From Taxillus chinensis (taxonomy: Eukaryota > Streptophyta > Magnoliopsida > Santalales > Loranthaceae), in NCBI GenBank assembly GCA_023512835.1, contig CM042087.1, forward strand, positions 8,286,550-8,350,549: a stretch of DNA of 64,000 nt, given 5' to 3'. Below, piece after piece: positions 45,777 through 58,100 of the stretch (the first letter of the stretch is position 1; each line of letters begins with the position of its first letter). The translations under genes were made by a program, and so were the position numbers. The notes beneath the pieces were generated by a model. The model worked only from the letters and a program-made list of their open reading frames with translations. It made no database searches and was not told where the DNA came from.

Positions 45777-48700
45777 ATGAATGTGACACTGCAGTCTGGC
45801 AGACGCTCACTGAAACCAATGAATGGTTCAACATCACTGTTAAAATCTGGCTCAGATTGTTCACAAAACAATGGAACTTCTTTTCCTTCACAGGTTAGGG
45901 GAAGGAAAAGAGAGCAGGGAGACCAAGGCTTTGATCCTGTCAAACGAGAATGCTCTTCTAAGATAGATGACACTGATTCTGTTTTACCTAGAACTGAGAA
46001 CTTTTTGAAATTTGAGATTGCAAAAATAACTGACAGAGGGGGACTTGTTGATATGGATGGGGTTCAGAAGCTGGTGCAACTAATGCTGCCTGAGAAAAGT
46101 GATCGCAAAATAGAGTTGGCTTGTCGGTCATTGCTTGCAAGTGTTATATCTGCCACAGATAATTTTGATTGCCTTAGTCATTTTGTGCGGCTCAGGGGTG
46201 TGCCTATATTGGATGAATGGCTTCAAGAGGCCCATAAAGGGAAGATTGGGGATGGTGGTAGCCCGAGAGATAATGATAAATCTATTGAGGAATTTCTCTT
46301 GGTTTTGCTTCGTGCACTTGATAGGCTGCCTGTGAATCTCAGTGCATTACAAATGTGTAACATTGGAAAATCTGTGAATTATTTACGTTCACATAAAAAT
46401 TTGGATATTCATAAGAAGGCAAGGAGTTTGGTTGATACATGGAAGAAACGCGTAGAGGCTGAAATGAACAGCCATGATGCAAAGGCTGGCCCAGTGCCAT
46501 ATCATGATGATGTTTCTCATGGTGGGAACAAGACCCTGGGTGGATCCTCTGAGGCTGTGATGAAGAGTTCTGTTACACAGATTTCTGGGTCTAAAAGTGC
46601 TTCAGTCAATTTGATTCAGGTGGATAGTGTGAAGCCTGCCTCTGTATCCCTTGGGCCCTTAAAATCTGTGGCCTTGTCTCCATCAGGTGTTAACAACTCT
46701 AAGGATGTACTGTCCCCAGTAGTTGTTGGCGATGCTTCTGATCATACTTGGACCGTATCAAGGGAAGGAAAGAGCAGCAGTTCTGGTCAATCTCATAATA
46801 ACAGTCAATCTTGTTCCAGTGATCATGCCAAGATGGCTGGCCTTCAAGGGAAAGAGGATGCGAGAAGCTCTACTGCTGGGTCAATGAGTGTGACTAAAAT
46901 GTCAGCCAGTGCCTGGCATGGAACACCAGTTAATGGCTTTTCAGGGCCTACTTTATCTGGAATACAAAGGGTCAGTGGATCCATCGAAACTTCTCTGCAC
47001 AGAAATCCTCTCTCCGAAAAAGTATCACAGTCAGGACAAATATGTGGAAGGACTGGTGATATGTCATTTGTTGAGGAAAATGGTCACAAACTGTTAGTCA
47101 AGATTCCAAACCAAGACCATAGTCCTGCACATAGCACTAGTGGTGGCTCTTTTGAAGATCCATCTGTCATAAATAGCCAGGCTTCTCCGGTGATCCCAGA
47201 GAAAAATGGACAAAGTAATTTACGGGGAAAAAGTGATTCTTATCAAGCTAATATTGTTTCAGATGTGAAAAGTGAGTCATGGCAGAGTAATGACTTCAAA
47301 GATATACTCACAGGGTCTGATGATGGCGATGGATCAGCTGCTACTGTTCAAGATGAAGGGCATTGTAGAACAAGTGATGATGAAGGGAAATTACCTGAAT
47401 TACCCAAATCTGCTTCTTTCTCATCAGGAAGTGAACTGAAGCCAGGGAAATCGCTTGAGGCTTCTTTCAGCTCCATGAATGCTCTGATTGAAAGCTGTTC
47501 CAAATATTCTGAACCCTATGTTTCAGTGTCAGCTGAGGATGATGTTGGAATGAACCTGCTTGCAAATGTAGCTGCTGGAGAAATGTCCAAGTCTGATTTG
47601 GTTTTTTCTAATGATTCCCCTACAAGAAAAACTGCTTTAGTTGTGGAATATTGCACTTCCAAATTTGGAAAACAAAAGGCATCAGACACATGTGATTGCA
47701 GTTGGGAGCAAGTTAAGCCCAATGATGGTGACAACAATGATAAGCAATGTATGGCCCGTGATTCATGGAGTAAGGATGGTTTACACCACCTATCAAAACA
47801 TCCATCACCCAATTTTCCCGTGGATGGCAAAATTGTTCACTTGTCTGGTATGGATTTGCAACAAACCATTGGTCCGTGCCTAGAAACCAGTGGTAGATTA
47901 TATGATACAGCAGTTTGTTCTTCTGTGTCGGCCTCAACCGCTATGGGAAAGGCTGCAGATGGTGAAGTAGGTGCTCAGTGTGATGAAACAAAGACAACGC
48001 TTGCTAGTTTGGTTTCTGATAGAACCCCAGACGGCAACCCGAAAGCAAGCAGTTGTGAAGATAAAGTTAATAATATCCTTTCAACTGTCAAAAATGAGAA
48101 TGTTATTGAAGGGTCAACTAAAGTTGGTGATGACGTCAGGAATAATGAGAATGAAGGATTGAATTGTGGTGTCAGACTAGAGCGGACACCACCTGCTACA
48201 AAAATGCATTCCAACTCTTTAGAGAAAAGCAATGAGGTGGTACCTCTGCCTTCCTTTTCTGATAAAGACTTGTCTACAGAAAGTACTGGGGTTAAGGCTG
48301 AAGGGGCTGAAGAAATTTCTGTGAGCCATGTTTTTCAGACTGTAAAACCAGAAAATGAGCAGGAAAATGTTTCATCTCCAACTCCTAAGAACCAAACCTC
48401 CTGTGGTTTGGGTTCAGCTGCTGCAAATAAAGAGAGTGAGTGTGCGGAAAAAAGCATAGAGAATAAAAAGGTTCCAGATCACCAATTTGGTGGATCAGCT
48501 TGCCAAACAGAACAGTATGGACGATGCAGGGAATCCAAATTAACTGGCACTGAAGCAAAAGACAAAAAGTGTATATCCACCACTGCTGATGCTTCTTCAT
48601 TCTCTGCCACAGCAGTTTCTGGTACAGAAACAAAGGTGGAATTTGATTTGAATGAAGGCTTAAATGTTGATGATGGGAAGTATGTGGAGCCAGTCCAATT

Positions 48701-50078
48701 GATGCCATCTGGATGCTTAGCTGCAGTTAATGTAATGAGTCCATTGCCTTTTCCCATTTCTTCTGTCTCCAGTGGCGTTCCTGCTTCAATTACAATTGCT
48801 TCAGCTGCAAAAGGCGCTTTTTTGCCTCTAGAGGACTTACTGAGGAGTAAAGGGGAACCTGGGTGGAAGGGGTCTGCTGCAACAAGTGCTTTCCGTCCTG
48901 CTGAACCCAGAAAGATTCTGGAGTTGCCTCTAGGATCAACTAGTGTCTTAGTTTCTGATGTTTCTTATGGTAAGCAGGGTCACCCCCGCCCTCCATTAGA
49001 CTTTGACTTGAATGTGCCAGATGAAAGAATTTATGAGGACATGAATTGTCAGAACACTGCTGTGGAGACAGGTTCAATAGGCATTACCTCAATAGCTTCC
49101 CCTGTCCATGCATCCGGAGAACTTGATCTGGATTTGAATCAAATTGATGAAACTATTGATCTTGGGCAGTGCTCAACAAACAATGGTCATAAATTGCATG
49201 TCCCAGATGCATCCGTTAGATCATCATCATTAGGTAAATATCCTGATGGTGAGGTGAGCCTTCGGGGAGACTTTGATTTGAACAATGGACCTGGACTTGA
49301 TGAGATGAGCATTGATCCTTCACCATATAGCCAGCATTCCAGAAACAGCATGCCAACCCAGGCGTCTGTTGCTTGTGTAAGAATGAATGATGCAGATGCA
49401 GTGAATTTCTCTTCATTGTTTCCTCCAGGGAATGCTTATCCAGCTGTTGCTGTTTCATCAGTCTTGCCCGATAGAGGGGAACAGCCCTTTCCAATTGTTG
49501 CAACTGGTGGGCCACCGAGGGTGTTGGGTGTGCATACTAGTGGGAGTCCATTTGGTCCTGATGCATGCAGGGGACCAGTGCTATCTTCTTCACCCGCAGG
49601 GTCATTTCCCTCAACTTCATTTCAATATCCAGATATTCCTTGTGGAGCCAGCTTTCATATCCCTTCAGCCACATTTTCTGTTGGTTCAACAACTTGCTTG
49701 GATTCCTCATCTGGTGGGAGGCTCTGCTTCCCTGCGCCTACACAATTAATGAGACACGCTGGTACAGTTTCATCACAGTTCCAGAGGCCCTATATTCTCA
49801 GCGTTTCAGATGGTAGTAATAGTGGTGGCATGGGGAGCAATAGGAAATGGAGAAGGCTGGGTTTAGACCTTAATGCAGGCCCTGTAGGTGTAGATATAGA
49901 AGGGAGGGATGACACTATGTCCCTTACACCAAGACAAGTCTCTGTTGCTGGATTGCAGGCTCTTGCAGAGGACCAGATGAGGACATACCAAGTTGTAGGT
50001 GGCATTTTGAAGAGGAAGGATCCTGAACGTGGGTGGGATGGAGAGAGGTTTAGCTCCAGACAGCCATCCTGGCCCTAG
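45777..50078 (+). CDS. SUO: SUO-like TFIIS N-domain/GW protein lacking the BAH domain
   Basis: 1433 aa, one uninterrupted exon. Residues about 77-230 match the TFIIS N-terminal (LW) helical domain of plant SUO proteins (GGLVDMDGVQKLVQLML, FVRLRGVPILDEWLQEAHKG, LPVNLSALQMCNIGKSVNYL, ARSLVDTWKKRVEAEM). A long Ser-rich low-complexity region follows, then DLN (EAR-like) motifs near 48642, 49002, 49124, 49270 and 49866. There are two GW motifs, at residues 1029-1030 and 1419-1420. In Arabidopsis SUO is a nuclear GW protein with a BAH domain, reported to act in miRNA-mediated repression. Here the BAH exon is absent between the leader and this exon. The exon start still encodes the old junction (QVDE), but one base is lost relative to the family, putting it out of frame, so ATG 45777 is chosen. 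Likely an N-truncated, still open paralogue. The next bases after the stop (GTATGC) may be a 3' UTR intron donor. Confidence 0.85.
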   Translation: MNVTLQSGRRSLKPMNGSTSLLKSGSDCSQNNGTSFPSQVRGRKREQGDQGFDPVKRECSSKIDDTDSVLPRTENFLKFEIAKITDRGGLVDMDGVQKLVQLMLPEKSDRKIELACRSLLASVISATDNFDCLSHFVRLRGVPILDEWLQEAHKGKIGDGGSPRDNDKSIEEFLLVLLRALDRLPVNLSALQMCNIGKSVNYLRSHKNLDIHKKARSLVDTWKKRVEAEMNSHDAKAGPVPYHDDVSHGGNKTLGGSSEAVMKSSVTQISGSKSASVNLIQVDSVKPASVSLGPLKSVALSPSGVNNSKDVLSPVVVGDASDHTWTVSREGKSSSSGQSHNNSQSCSSDHAKMAGLQGKEDARSSTAGSMSVTKMSASAWHGTPVNGFSGPTLSGIQRVSGSIETSLHRNPLSEKVSQSGQICGRTGDMSFVEENGHKLLVKIPNQDHSPAHSTSGGSFEDPSVINSQASPVIPEKNGQSNLRGKSDSYQANIVSDVKSESWQSNDFKDILTGSDDGDGSAATVQDEGHCRTSDDEGKLPELPKSASFSSGSELKPGKSLEASFSSMNALIESCSKYSEPYVSVSAEDDVGMNLLANVAAGEMSKSDLVFSNDSPTRKTALVVEYCTSKFGKQKASDTCDCSWEQVKPNDGDNNDKQCMARDSWSKDGLHHLSKHPSPNFPVDGKIVHLSGMDLQQTIGPCLETSGRLYDTAVCSSVSASTAMGKAADGEVGAQCDETKTTLASLVSDRTPDGNPKASSCEDKVNNILSTVKNENVIEGSTKVGDDVRNNENEGLNCGVRLERTPPATKMHSNSLEKSNEVVPLPSFSDKDLSTESTGVKAEGAEEISVSHVFQTVKPENEQENVSSPTPKNQTSCGLGSAAANKESECAEKSIENKKVPDHQFGGSACQTEQYGRCRESKLTGTEAKDKKCISTTADASSFSATAVSGTETKVEFDLNEGLNVDDGKYVEPVQLMPSGCLAAVNVMSPLPFPISSVSSGVPASITIASAAKGAFLPLEDLLRSKGEPGWKGSAATSAFRPAEPRKILELPLGSTSVLVSDVSYGKQGHPRPPLDFDLNVPDERIYEDMNCQNTAVETGSIGITSIASPVHASGELDLDLNQIDETIDLGQCSTNNGHKLHVPDASVRSSSLGKYPDGEVSLRGDFDLNNGPGLDEMSIDPSPYSQHSRNSMPTQASVACVRMNDADAVNFSSLFPPGNAYPAVAVSSVLPDRGEQPFPIVATGGPPRVLGVHTSGSPFGPDACRGPVLSSSPAGSFPSTSFQYPDIPCGASFHIPSATFSVGSTTCLDSSSGGRLCFPAPTQLMRHAGTVSSQFQRPYILSVSDGSNSGGMGSNRKWRRLGLDLNAGPVGVDIEGRDDTMSLTPRQVSVAGLQALAEDQMRTYQVVGGILKRKDPERGWDGERFSSRQPSWP

Positions 50079-52176
50079 GTATGCTAACTGCTCAATTTGG
50101 CTGCTATCGTTAGTTTAACATGCCTTTTCTTCATTATTGCGATGAACTACCTTTCTTTTTTCCTTTGGACTATTCTAGCAGCTACTAAACACAGCATGCA
50201 TGTATCTTTTGATGTGGTAATGTTTAATTTATTTTGTTTTTTGTTCAGTGGTGATGATTAATCAATGAATAAGTAATTATGCAATGTTGTGATTGATAAC
50301 TGCTGGAATCTATTTTTAAATAAATAGAATATATTGTAGTGGATTTCTGGATATTTTCTCAGATATTCAATGAGTTATTGTTTTCTATAGGTTTCTGAGT
50401 AGTGTGTGTTTTCCCCCCTCCATTGTTTCAGTTCTATTTTTGGTTTTGGAGTGGTATTATGTTGACATTTATAATTACCACACCATTCAACTATAGTGAG
50501 TTATGCTGTTTTCCCCAGAAAATTGAGGATGTGCAATGGCAAACCCCTGGAATTCATCATCTAACTGGTGTGCTGCTACAGGATGAGTGGTAAGTGAGTT
50601 ATTAGATGTGTTCATACTTCTAGTCTCCGACCCCCACCTTCCCTGTAGTATCATTTGTGTCTTGAAAGAATCTGTTTGTTTCCCATCAGTGTTCTCACTG
50701 GTGGCTGCAGATTCGTTTTGATTAGCCTTCGCAGTTGTAGATATTTAACTGTGGTATTCATAAGATTGGTGTTCTCCAATAGTAATTGTACACAGCTCAA
50801 CAATGCCCTTCATTTAAATCTTGTTCAGGGTGTGGCGTTCTGGTTTGTGAACTGCTTCTGCAGGGCCCTCATTGTTACTGCATCATTATTAATTCCTAAA
50901 TTTCAATAGACATCTGCAGAGAAGCATGGAATGATTCACATAATTTTGACGCTGGAGTTTTTTTGATATAGTTCGGTCTGAGTGGTGGTGCTGAACTTGA
51001 TGCAATTCATGTTGATTTACATTAAGCAGGGAAGCAGGTGGGCGTTTAGTGTCTTTCATCTTTTATGGGTTGGTTGTTTTGTTTGGTGATATAAATTTAA
51101 GTAATGGATACCTACTTCAACAGTAGATGCGTTAATGAGGTGCCCCAATCCTGCTGATAGCTTCTATTTCTCAAGTGCCTGGTTGCTAAACCGGAAGCGG
51201 GAGGAATGCAATCAGTAAGGCAATTTGATTTTTACCTTTGGATGATCAACCATATTGAATAATGCTAGTGTTGGTATGATCCAGAGTAATTTGCTCCTAA
51301 TTTGATGTCGCACTGAAGTTGATTTGAAGGGCGCAGAGCAGGGTATGCAGGGTGCATCGTCAGCATAAGATCATAAGATCTGTTTGTGCAACGTATTTTA
51401 AGCGTGGAACTGAACTTTTTATTTAGGGTAATTTTTTAAGGATTCGATATTATTTTTTAAAATAACAAATAAATTTTAAATTATTTATAAGTCATTAAAA
51501 TTAATTTAATTTTTAAAATTAATCTAATACGTCAAACAAGGTGCAGGCGCAGGTGCCTCAAGTTCAAACTATCATTGAGCTTTGGATTGAGGTGTCTACA
51601 TGGACGGCAGCACGGCACCATACTTGAGCTTGCAGGTGCAGGCGCAGGTGCCTCAAGTTCAAACTATCATTATATAATAAAATCGCATAACCTGGAGCCA
51701 ATGCAAGCATCAGGCGCATTGACGACTCCTCAAACCGTACTCACAAGAAAAGGTCGGACGGCACAGAAGGGGGAAAAAAGTAATATTTAAAATCCGAACA
51801 TTAACTAACAGCTTTTTTACTTGCTGCGGGTGCCATAATTCAAAAAATTAAAACCTATAATGCAATCCTAGGTTTACAATAAAGACACTCTCATCTTCGC
51901 TTCCCTACACTGGTGGAAAAGCTATATATATATACATATATATATATATTTATTACGATATCATCTATTTTTCTGCCTGTTAAAGCACAGCATACCATCC
52001 CGCCCGTGAAACTTTCAAAGATGCAATTTACGGCGAAATGCAGCTAAACGGTCTGTTTAACCTCACAGGATCCTGTGGGCCACTTGCTATGATCGATGAA
52101 ATCTTCTGGGTAGGGTATTAACAAACGTGGAACATACTGAAATATGAACTCAGAATTTGTAAGAGCACAGCACGTT
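50079..52176. other. SUO-like 3' UTR/introns and convergent intergenic region
   Basis: Likely spliced 3' UTR pieces lie at 50519-50590 (after CCCCAG, ending before GTAAGTG) and possibly from 50829 (after TTGTTCAG). Small plus-strand frames here lack domains. 51420-51540 is AT-rich, a 36-bp duplication lies at 51541-51671, and AT dinucleotide runs at 51924-51950. The ROP gene converges from the right with its stop at 52177. Confidence 0.4.
51541..51671 (+). repeat. 36-bp direct duplication, 95 bp apart
   Basis: GTGCAGGCGCAGGTGCCTCA and the following 16 bases occur identically at 51541-51576 and 51636-51671. Looks like a local tandem duplication or the edges of a small insertion. Confidence 0.85.
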
Positions 52177-55100
52177 TCATTTGAGTCCCAGAAGGCCCCT
52201 TCCACAAAAAACATTCCTGCAAATGAAATGAGTTGTGTTCAACAATTTGCCCATTATGTATGCCTTAGCTGTCCTTCCACTAAATAAAGTGCCCAAGAAA
52301 CATAGCAATTTGGATATCAGGTAACAAATGCTAGAACTAGTAAGGATGAACACTGTAAATAAAAGAAAAGGAGAGTGCATAAAGGAGATAATTAATTACT
52401 AGTTGAAAAGAGCAAAAAAAAAAAAAAAAAGGAGGCAGCAAAGATAAACAAAACAACTAGGAGTATCAAACAACCATGAGTACCAAACAACCGAATAAGT
52501 TTGATGTTTGTTAAATCATTGCTAAGTTAGAGCACTGACATTAGCTTCATCAAGCTAATGATGCCAAAATTTGATGAAAAGAAATTAATATTTTATAAAT
52601 TTGGTGAATTCTCCCAAAATGTAGGCATCCCCCGTCCGGCGCCCCCTGTTGGCAGCGCCCCACCCAGCGTCCCCCCATCGACGTCTGGCGCCCCGCGTCC
52701 CCCCCCCCCCTTGTCTAGCGTCCCTCCATCCCAGTGACCCCTGTCCCCCCAGCCCATAAGCCAGGTGTTGTTTCTTCGGTGAAGGCGTGACGGCGAAGAC
52801 GTTTGGTGGAGAGCAGCATGTTAATGAGGCTGTACAGTGACTCACTAAATTTGGCGAAAGATTTAACTTTACTGTAGCTAAAAGCCAAATATTTAGCGTT
52901 TAGCGAGAGCGATGCAAGTATATTTTATAAAAGTCATCAAAAATTTAAATGGCATCGGTCTTTAGCGAGACCGATGCCAGTGCTCTTAGGGGACCTAAAT
53001 TTGCACATTCTATTGAATATCCATCCAATGATCATAAATGATGTCTTGCATGTTAGGGTTTAAACCATCATATTACCTTTTGAGCTATTATATTATCTAA
53101 ACTAAAATTGCCATTGATTCAATATAATGGGAAGAAAGTTCATAGTTAATATCAAAATAGTGTTCTTTTTAGAAATAAGATTGTATGTAATTAATATGAT
53201 AAAAAATACCATCTAAAGTGTTTCTTCATAATAAGATATTTCTTCATTTTTGTTGGGTGTAGTGATGAACACCCCAACCCAAATGAACAACCAACATACG
53301 ATATGTAAAACAAAAACGGGCGGGACATTCTTCTTGTAATCTGCATCATGATCTCAACAGCATGAGATGTTACAACAGAAGCATTTTTAAAAGAGCAGGA
53401 CATAAGAACACTTTCAATCTATTTGGCAGATGGTCCCTCAACAAAATGTTGCCTCTGAACAAAGTAATGATGTAGTTTCAATTGGAAAATTGAATAACTA
53501 CCCACAGTTACCATTAAAAATAAATAAATTTAATTTCCTGTGCCCCAAAATCCCCCTACAAGAATCACTTATTAGACAACTAAAAAAAAGTTGAAGTAAA
53601 CAAACATTCAAAGTTTGGGAAATTTAAGTACTGACAATAGACATCCTCGCTGTGGCTTTTGTTTCTTCTCTTTTTGCCTCTGTGGCGGCTTGATAACTAC
53701 TTTAATGGAAGCATCAAAAACTGCTTTCACATTCTGCAATTGAATGGAAAACTATTATCAATCAGACGTGCAATAAGACCATTGGTATATACGAATAAGT
53801 CTGGATCACCGGCAGCTATATTATGCTAGGAAGTAAATGTACTGCAATAACTAATGATGGTCCATAACTAATACCTGCTGAGTTTTCGAGCTACATTCAA
53901 TATAATATGTAGCCCCAATTTGTTTACGGAGTTCCTCTCCCTGAAAATAGAAAAATAAAAAAGGTATTGACACAAACAATAAAAAGATCAACAGAGATAG
54001 AGCACAGATTAATCAACAAAAAGTAAAACCTGTCCAGTAGTCACGGGTACCAGTCCTGGGTGATCAAACATATAATGCTTGTCTTCACGAAGATCTAGTT
54101 GTCCACAATAGAACATGCAGTGATTGTAGCAATCAACAATGTTTTATAGAACAAAATACAACATACAAAATATTGAACCTAGTGCTACTCAAGTTATTGA
54201 AGTGGGAATATGATGGATCAAAGGGAAAGGGAAATCCTATATGTGGTGCGTTACATGTGCACATGTCAAATGAAGAAACTAGATTACTGTTGCCAAGGAA
54301 AACCAACAAAGCTCCAGCACATTGCACAAATAGTGTTCCTTCACAATGTTTGCACACTAGAAAGTTTAAAACCCGATCATTCATATTCGCACACGCCCAT
54401 AGTTATTAAAGGCGCGCCTAGGCGCAAAACCCAGGCAGGCGTAGGGGTTGCGCCCGCCTTCCTTCCAGGCGACGCGACGTCTGTAAAGCATAGATTAAGC
54501 GTGCTTTTTAGCGCTTCGTCCCCAAGCGCTAGGCGTCGCGAAGGCGCGCCTAGCGCAGACAATGCGATCGTCCGTATATATCGAAACGAAAAAAAGAAAG
54601 AAAAGGAAAGAATATATCGTGCGATTGTGCGTACCAGCGACGACCTTCGAAGACCTTTGAGGACCTTCGGCGAGCTTCGGCGACCGCGAACCAGGTGTGT
54701 CCGTCGTTCTCTCTTCTCTCTTCTCTCTTTGGCGACCTTCTGCAATGATGCAGCTCTCTGCGACGATTTCCGACGACGCAACTCTCTGCGACGTTGATCC
54801 CGGCGATGCGTACCCGGGGCCACGACACTGCGACGCATCGCATCTTCTCTCGGTCATCTCGCACCTCTCTACGACGCGTTGCCTCTCTGCGACGCGTTGC
54901 GTCTCTGTTATCATTTGTAGTCTGTTTTTTTTATTCCAGTGACGCGTAAGGCTCTGTTTTTGTTCCTGTTTTTTTTTTACTGCTCAATCTTAATATCTAA
55001 TACTCATTATTTTTGGGTAGATATTATGAGTTCTGAAAATTCAAGAAGAGATCCAGGTTGAAAGTATGCAACACAAATCAGTGGCAACAAAAATGCATTC

Positions 55101-58100
55101 ACTTGTAATTTTTGTTCTAAGGTAACCAATGGAGGTATTTATAGAGCCAAGCAACATATAATTGGTAGGCAAAGAAATGCAAAGGCATGCCTCAAATGTT
55201 CAGATCATGTGAAACAAGAAATAAGAGATTACATGGCCAACAAAAAGACAGAGAAAGAACACATGAATATGTTGCCTGATTTTGATGATGCTCATTTTGG
55301 TGAGGATGAAGAAGAAGCAGAAATGCAAGAGATTGAAAGACAAAGTAAAAGTGTTATGAGCTCAGGAGGAAGTACCAAATCAGTCCAATCCAAATTTAAA
55401 AAAGCAAGGCAAAAGGGACCAATGGATTCATTCATTACTCCAGACCCTGAGTTGGTTGTGAAGGGAAAAAAGGATGGAATTAGGAAGGGCAAACAAACAA
55501 CAATCAATGAGCATTACAAGAAAGAAGCAAGGGACAAGGCATGCCTTCACATTGCAAGATGGATGTATGATGCAAGGATAGCATTTAATGCTGTTAATTA
55601 TGATAGCTTTAAGGTTGTTGTTAAGTCCATTGGCCAATATGGAATGGGAATGAAGCCACCTCGTTACCATGAGGTGAGAGTTCCTCTCTTGAAGAAAGAA
55701 TTGGACAATACAAATGATATGTTGAAAAGTCATAAAGATGAATGGGCAAAGAATGGGTGTTCTATTATGTCTGATGGTTGGAAAGACAAGCGTGAAAGGA
55801 CTTTGATAAACTTTTTGGTGAACTGTCCCAAAGGAACCATGTTTATTGAATCCATTGATGCTTCTGAGTATAGCAAAACTGGGGAAAAGGTGTTTGAATT
55901 GCTTGATTCTTTTGTGGAGAAAATTGGGGAAGCTAATGTTGTGCAAGTCATAATAGATAGTGCTTCAAATTATATGATGGCAGGTAACCATTAAATTTAA
56001 AATTAGTTTTACTATATTTATACTTTGATCATGAATTCTAATGAATAGGTTTGTAATATGTAACAAGAAGATTGCTAGAAGCAAAACGGCCACATTTATA
56101 TTGGTCACCATGTGCTGCCCATTGCATAGATTTAATGTTAGAAGACATTGGGAAGATGCCTCACATCAATAGAACATTGAAAAAGGCAATGGAAGTGAAT
56201 GCCTACATGTATGGTCGTCCAGGCTTGTTAAACATGATGAGACGCTTCACAAAGCAAAGGGATTTAGCTAGGCCTGCCCTCACCAGATTTGCTACTGCCT
56301 TTCTAACCCTAGCAAGTATTCATCGCCAAAAAGATAACTTGAGAAAGATGTTTACTTTAGAGGACTGGACAAATTCCAAGTGGGCAAAGAAGCAAAAAGG
56401 TAAAAGGGTTGCTCAAATTATTTTGATGCCTTCTTTTTGGAAAATCATTGTCTTCTCGCTTAAGTTGACAACTCCACTTGTTCGTGTACTTCGATTGGTT
56501 GATGGGGAAAAAAAGCCTCCAATGGGGTATATTTATGAGGTCATAGATAGAGCTAAAGAAGCAATTGGTAGAGGATTTAAAGAGGATGATAATAGGATTA
56601 TGGATGCATTTGCTATCATTGATAATAGGTGGAATTGCCAGCTTCATCGACCTTTACATGCAGCTGGGTACTTTTTGAACCCATAATTCTTTTATGGAAA
56701 TCCATCTATTGAGCAAGATGCAAAAGTAATGTCAGGCCTATACAACTGCATCCAAAGATTGATTCCTTCCATTGAAATGCAAGATAAAGTCAGTGAGGAG
56801 TTGACTTTATATAAGAATGCAGAGGGTCTCTTTGGGCATAATATGGCTATTAGACAACATACAACCAAGGCACCCAGTAAAGTCACTTTATTTAATAACC
56901 TTTCATTTTATTGTTTATTAAATGTTACTAATTATAGTTATGATAAACAGCTGAATGGTGGTTTTCATTTGGATCTTCAACTCCAAATTTGCAAAAAATT
57001 GTCATCAAAGTTCTAGGCCTCACTTGCAGTGCATCTGGTTGTGAAAGAAATTGGAGTGTTTTTGAACATGTAAGTAGATGTTCTATTGTGTCTAAATTTA
57101 TTTCATGAAATCATGAATCACTAAATTCTAATTGAATGTAAATTGTAATTTTAAATCTTGTAGATCCATAGCAAGAAGAGAAATAGGCTATCACAAAAGC
57201 GCTTAAATGAGTTGGTATTTATCAAGTACAATCGAGCTTTGAAGCGCCGATACAATATGCGTGATGTGATAGATCCTATATCATTGAAAGACATAGATGA
57301 CTCTAATGAGTGGTTGGTTGGGCGAATGGATGGAGATTCTGATGAGGATGATGATGATCTTGTTTTTGAGGATGATTCCTTGACATGGGGTGATGTTGCT
57401 AGAGCTGCAAAAGTTGGCCACAATAGGTTTTATACAAGATCATCATCAAACAAAAGGAGCACACCAAGAGCAGAACCTTCTACCTCTAGGAGCTCCAAGT
57501 ATTTTACAGCAAGGCCAAATCAAGTGGAAGAGGAAGAAGAGGCAAATTCTGAAGAAACAGATGAAGATGATGTTGAAGTTTACAAGTCTAGTGATGTAGA
57601 TGAAGATGATGATGATGATTTCCTTGATGAGGATTGAGGAGGATGTTTAGATTTATCATTTTGAATATTTATGCTTTTAACTGTTGGGTTGTAATAATTT
57701 CACATTTAAGTAGTTTGCTATAATTGAGAGTATTGACTTATTTATGTTTAAATTGATGTGTTTATTTCATTAGTATATTTTATAAAAAATTTTAAAGAAA
57801 GGTGCACCTCAGGTCTTTCAGGCCCGCGCTTTTTTTTGCGCCTTGCACCTAGGCCAAGCCCAGCCTTTACGCCTTAGGTGCGCCTTGTGCCTTTAATAAC
57901 TATGCACACGCCTATTTAGTGTTCATGTAATAGTAATCCAGAATGAAAAGGTTTTGATTTCAGCCATTTATATAAATACCAAGTAAACATAGGGTTAAAA
58001 AGTTAATATGCAAAGAAAACGTAATAAGAACAACTAGCACTCCAGGACTCACCCAATTTGGTGCCTACCAGTACAACCGGCACTCCAGGTGCATAATGCT

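Noticed and set aside
54210..54914. Overlapping ORFs at the left end of the hAT element
   Set aside because: GC-rich subterminal sequence open in several frames; they cross the terminal inverted repeat and the flanking ROP intron.
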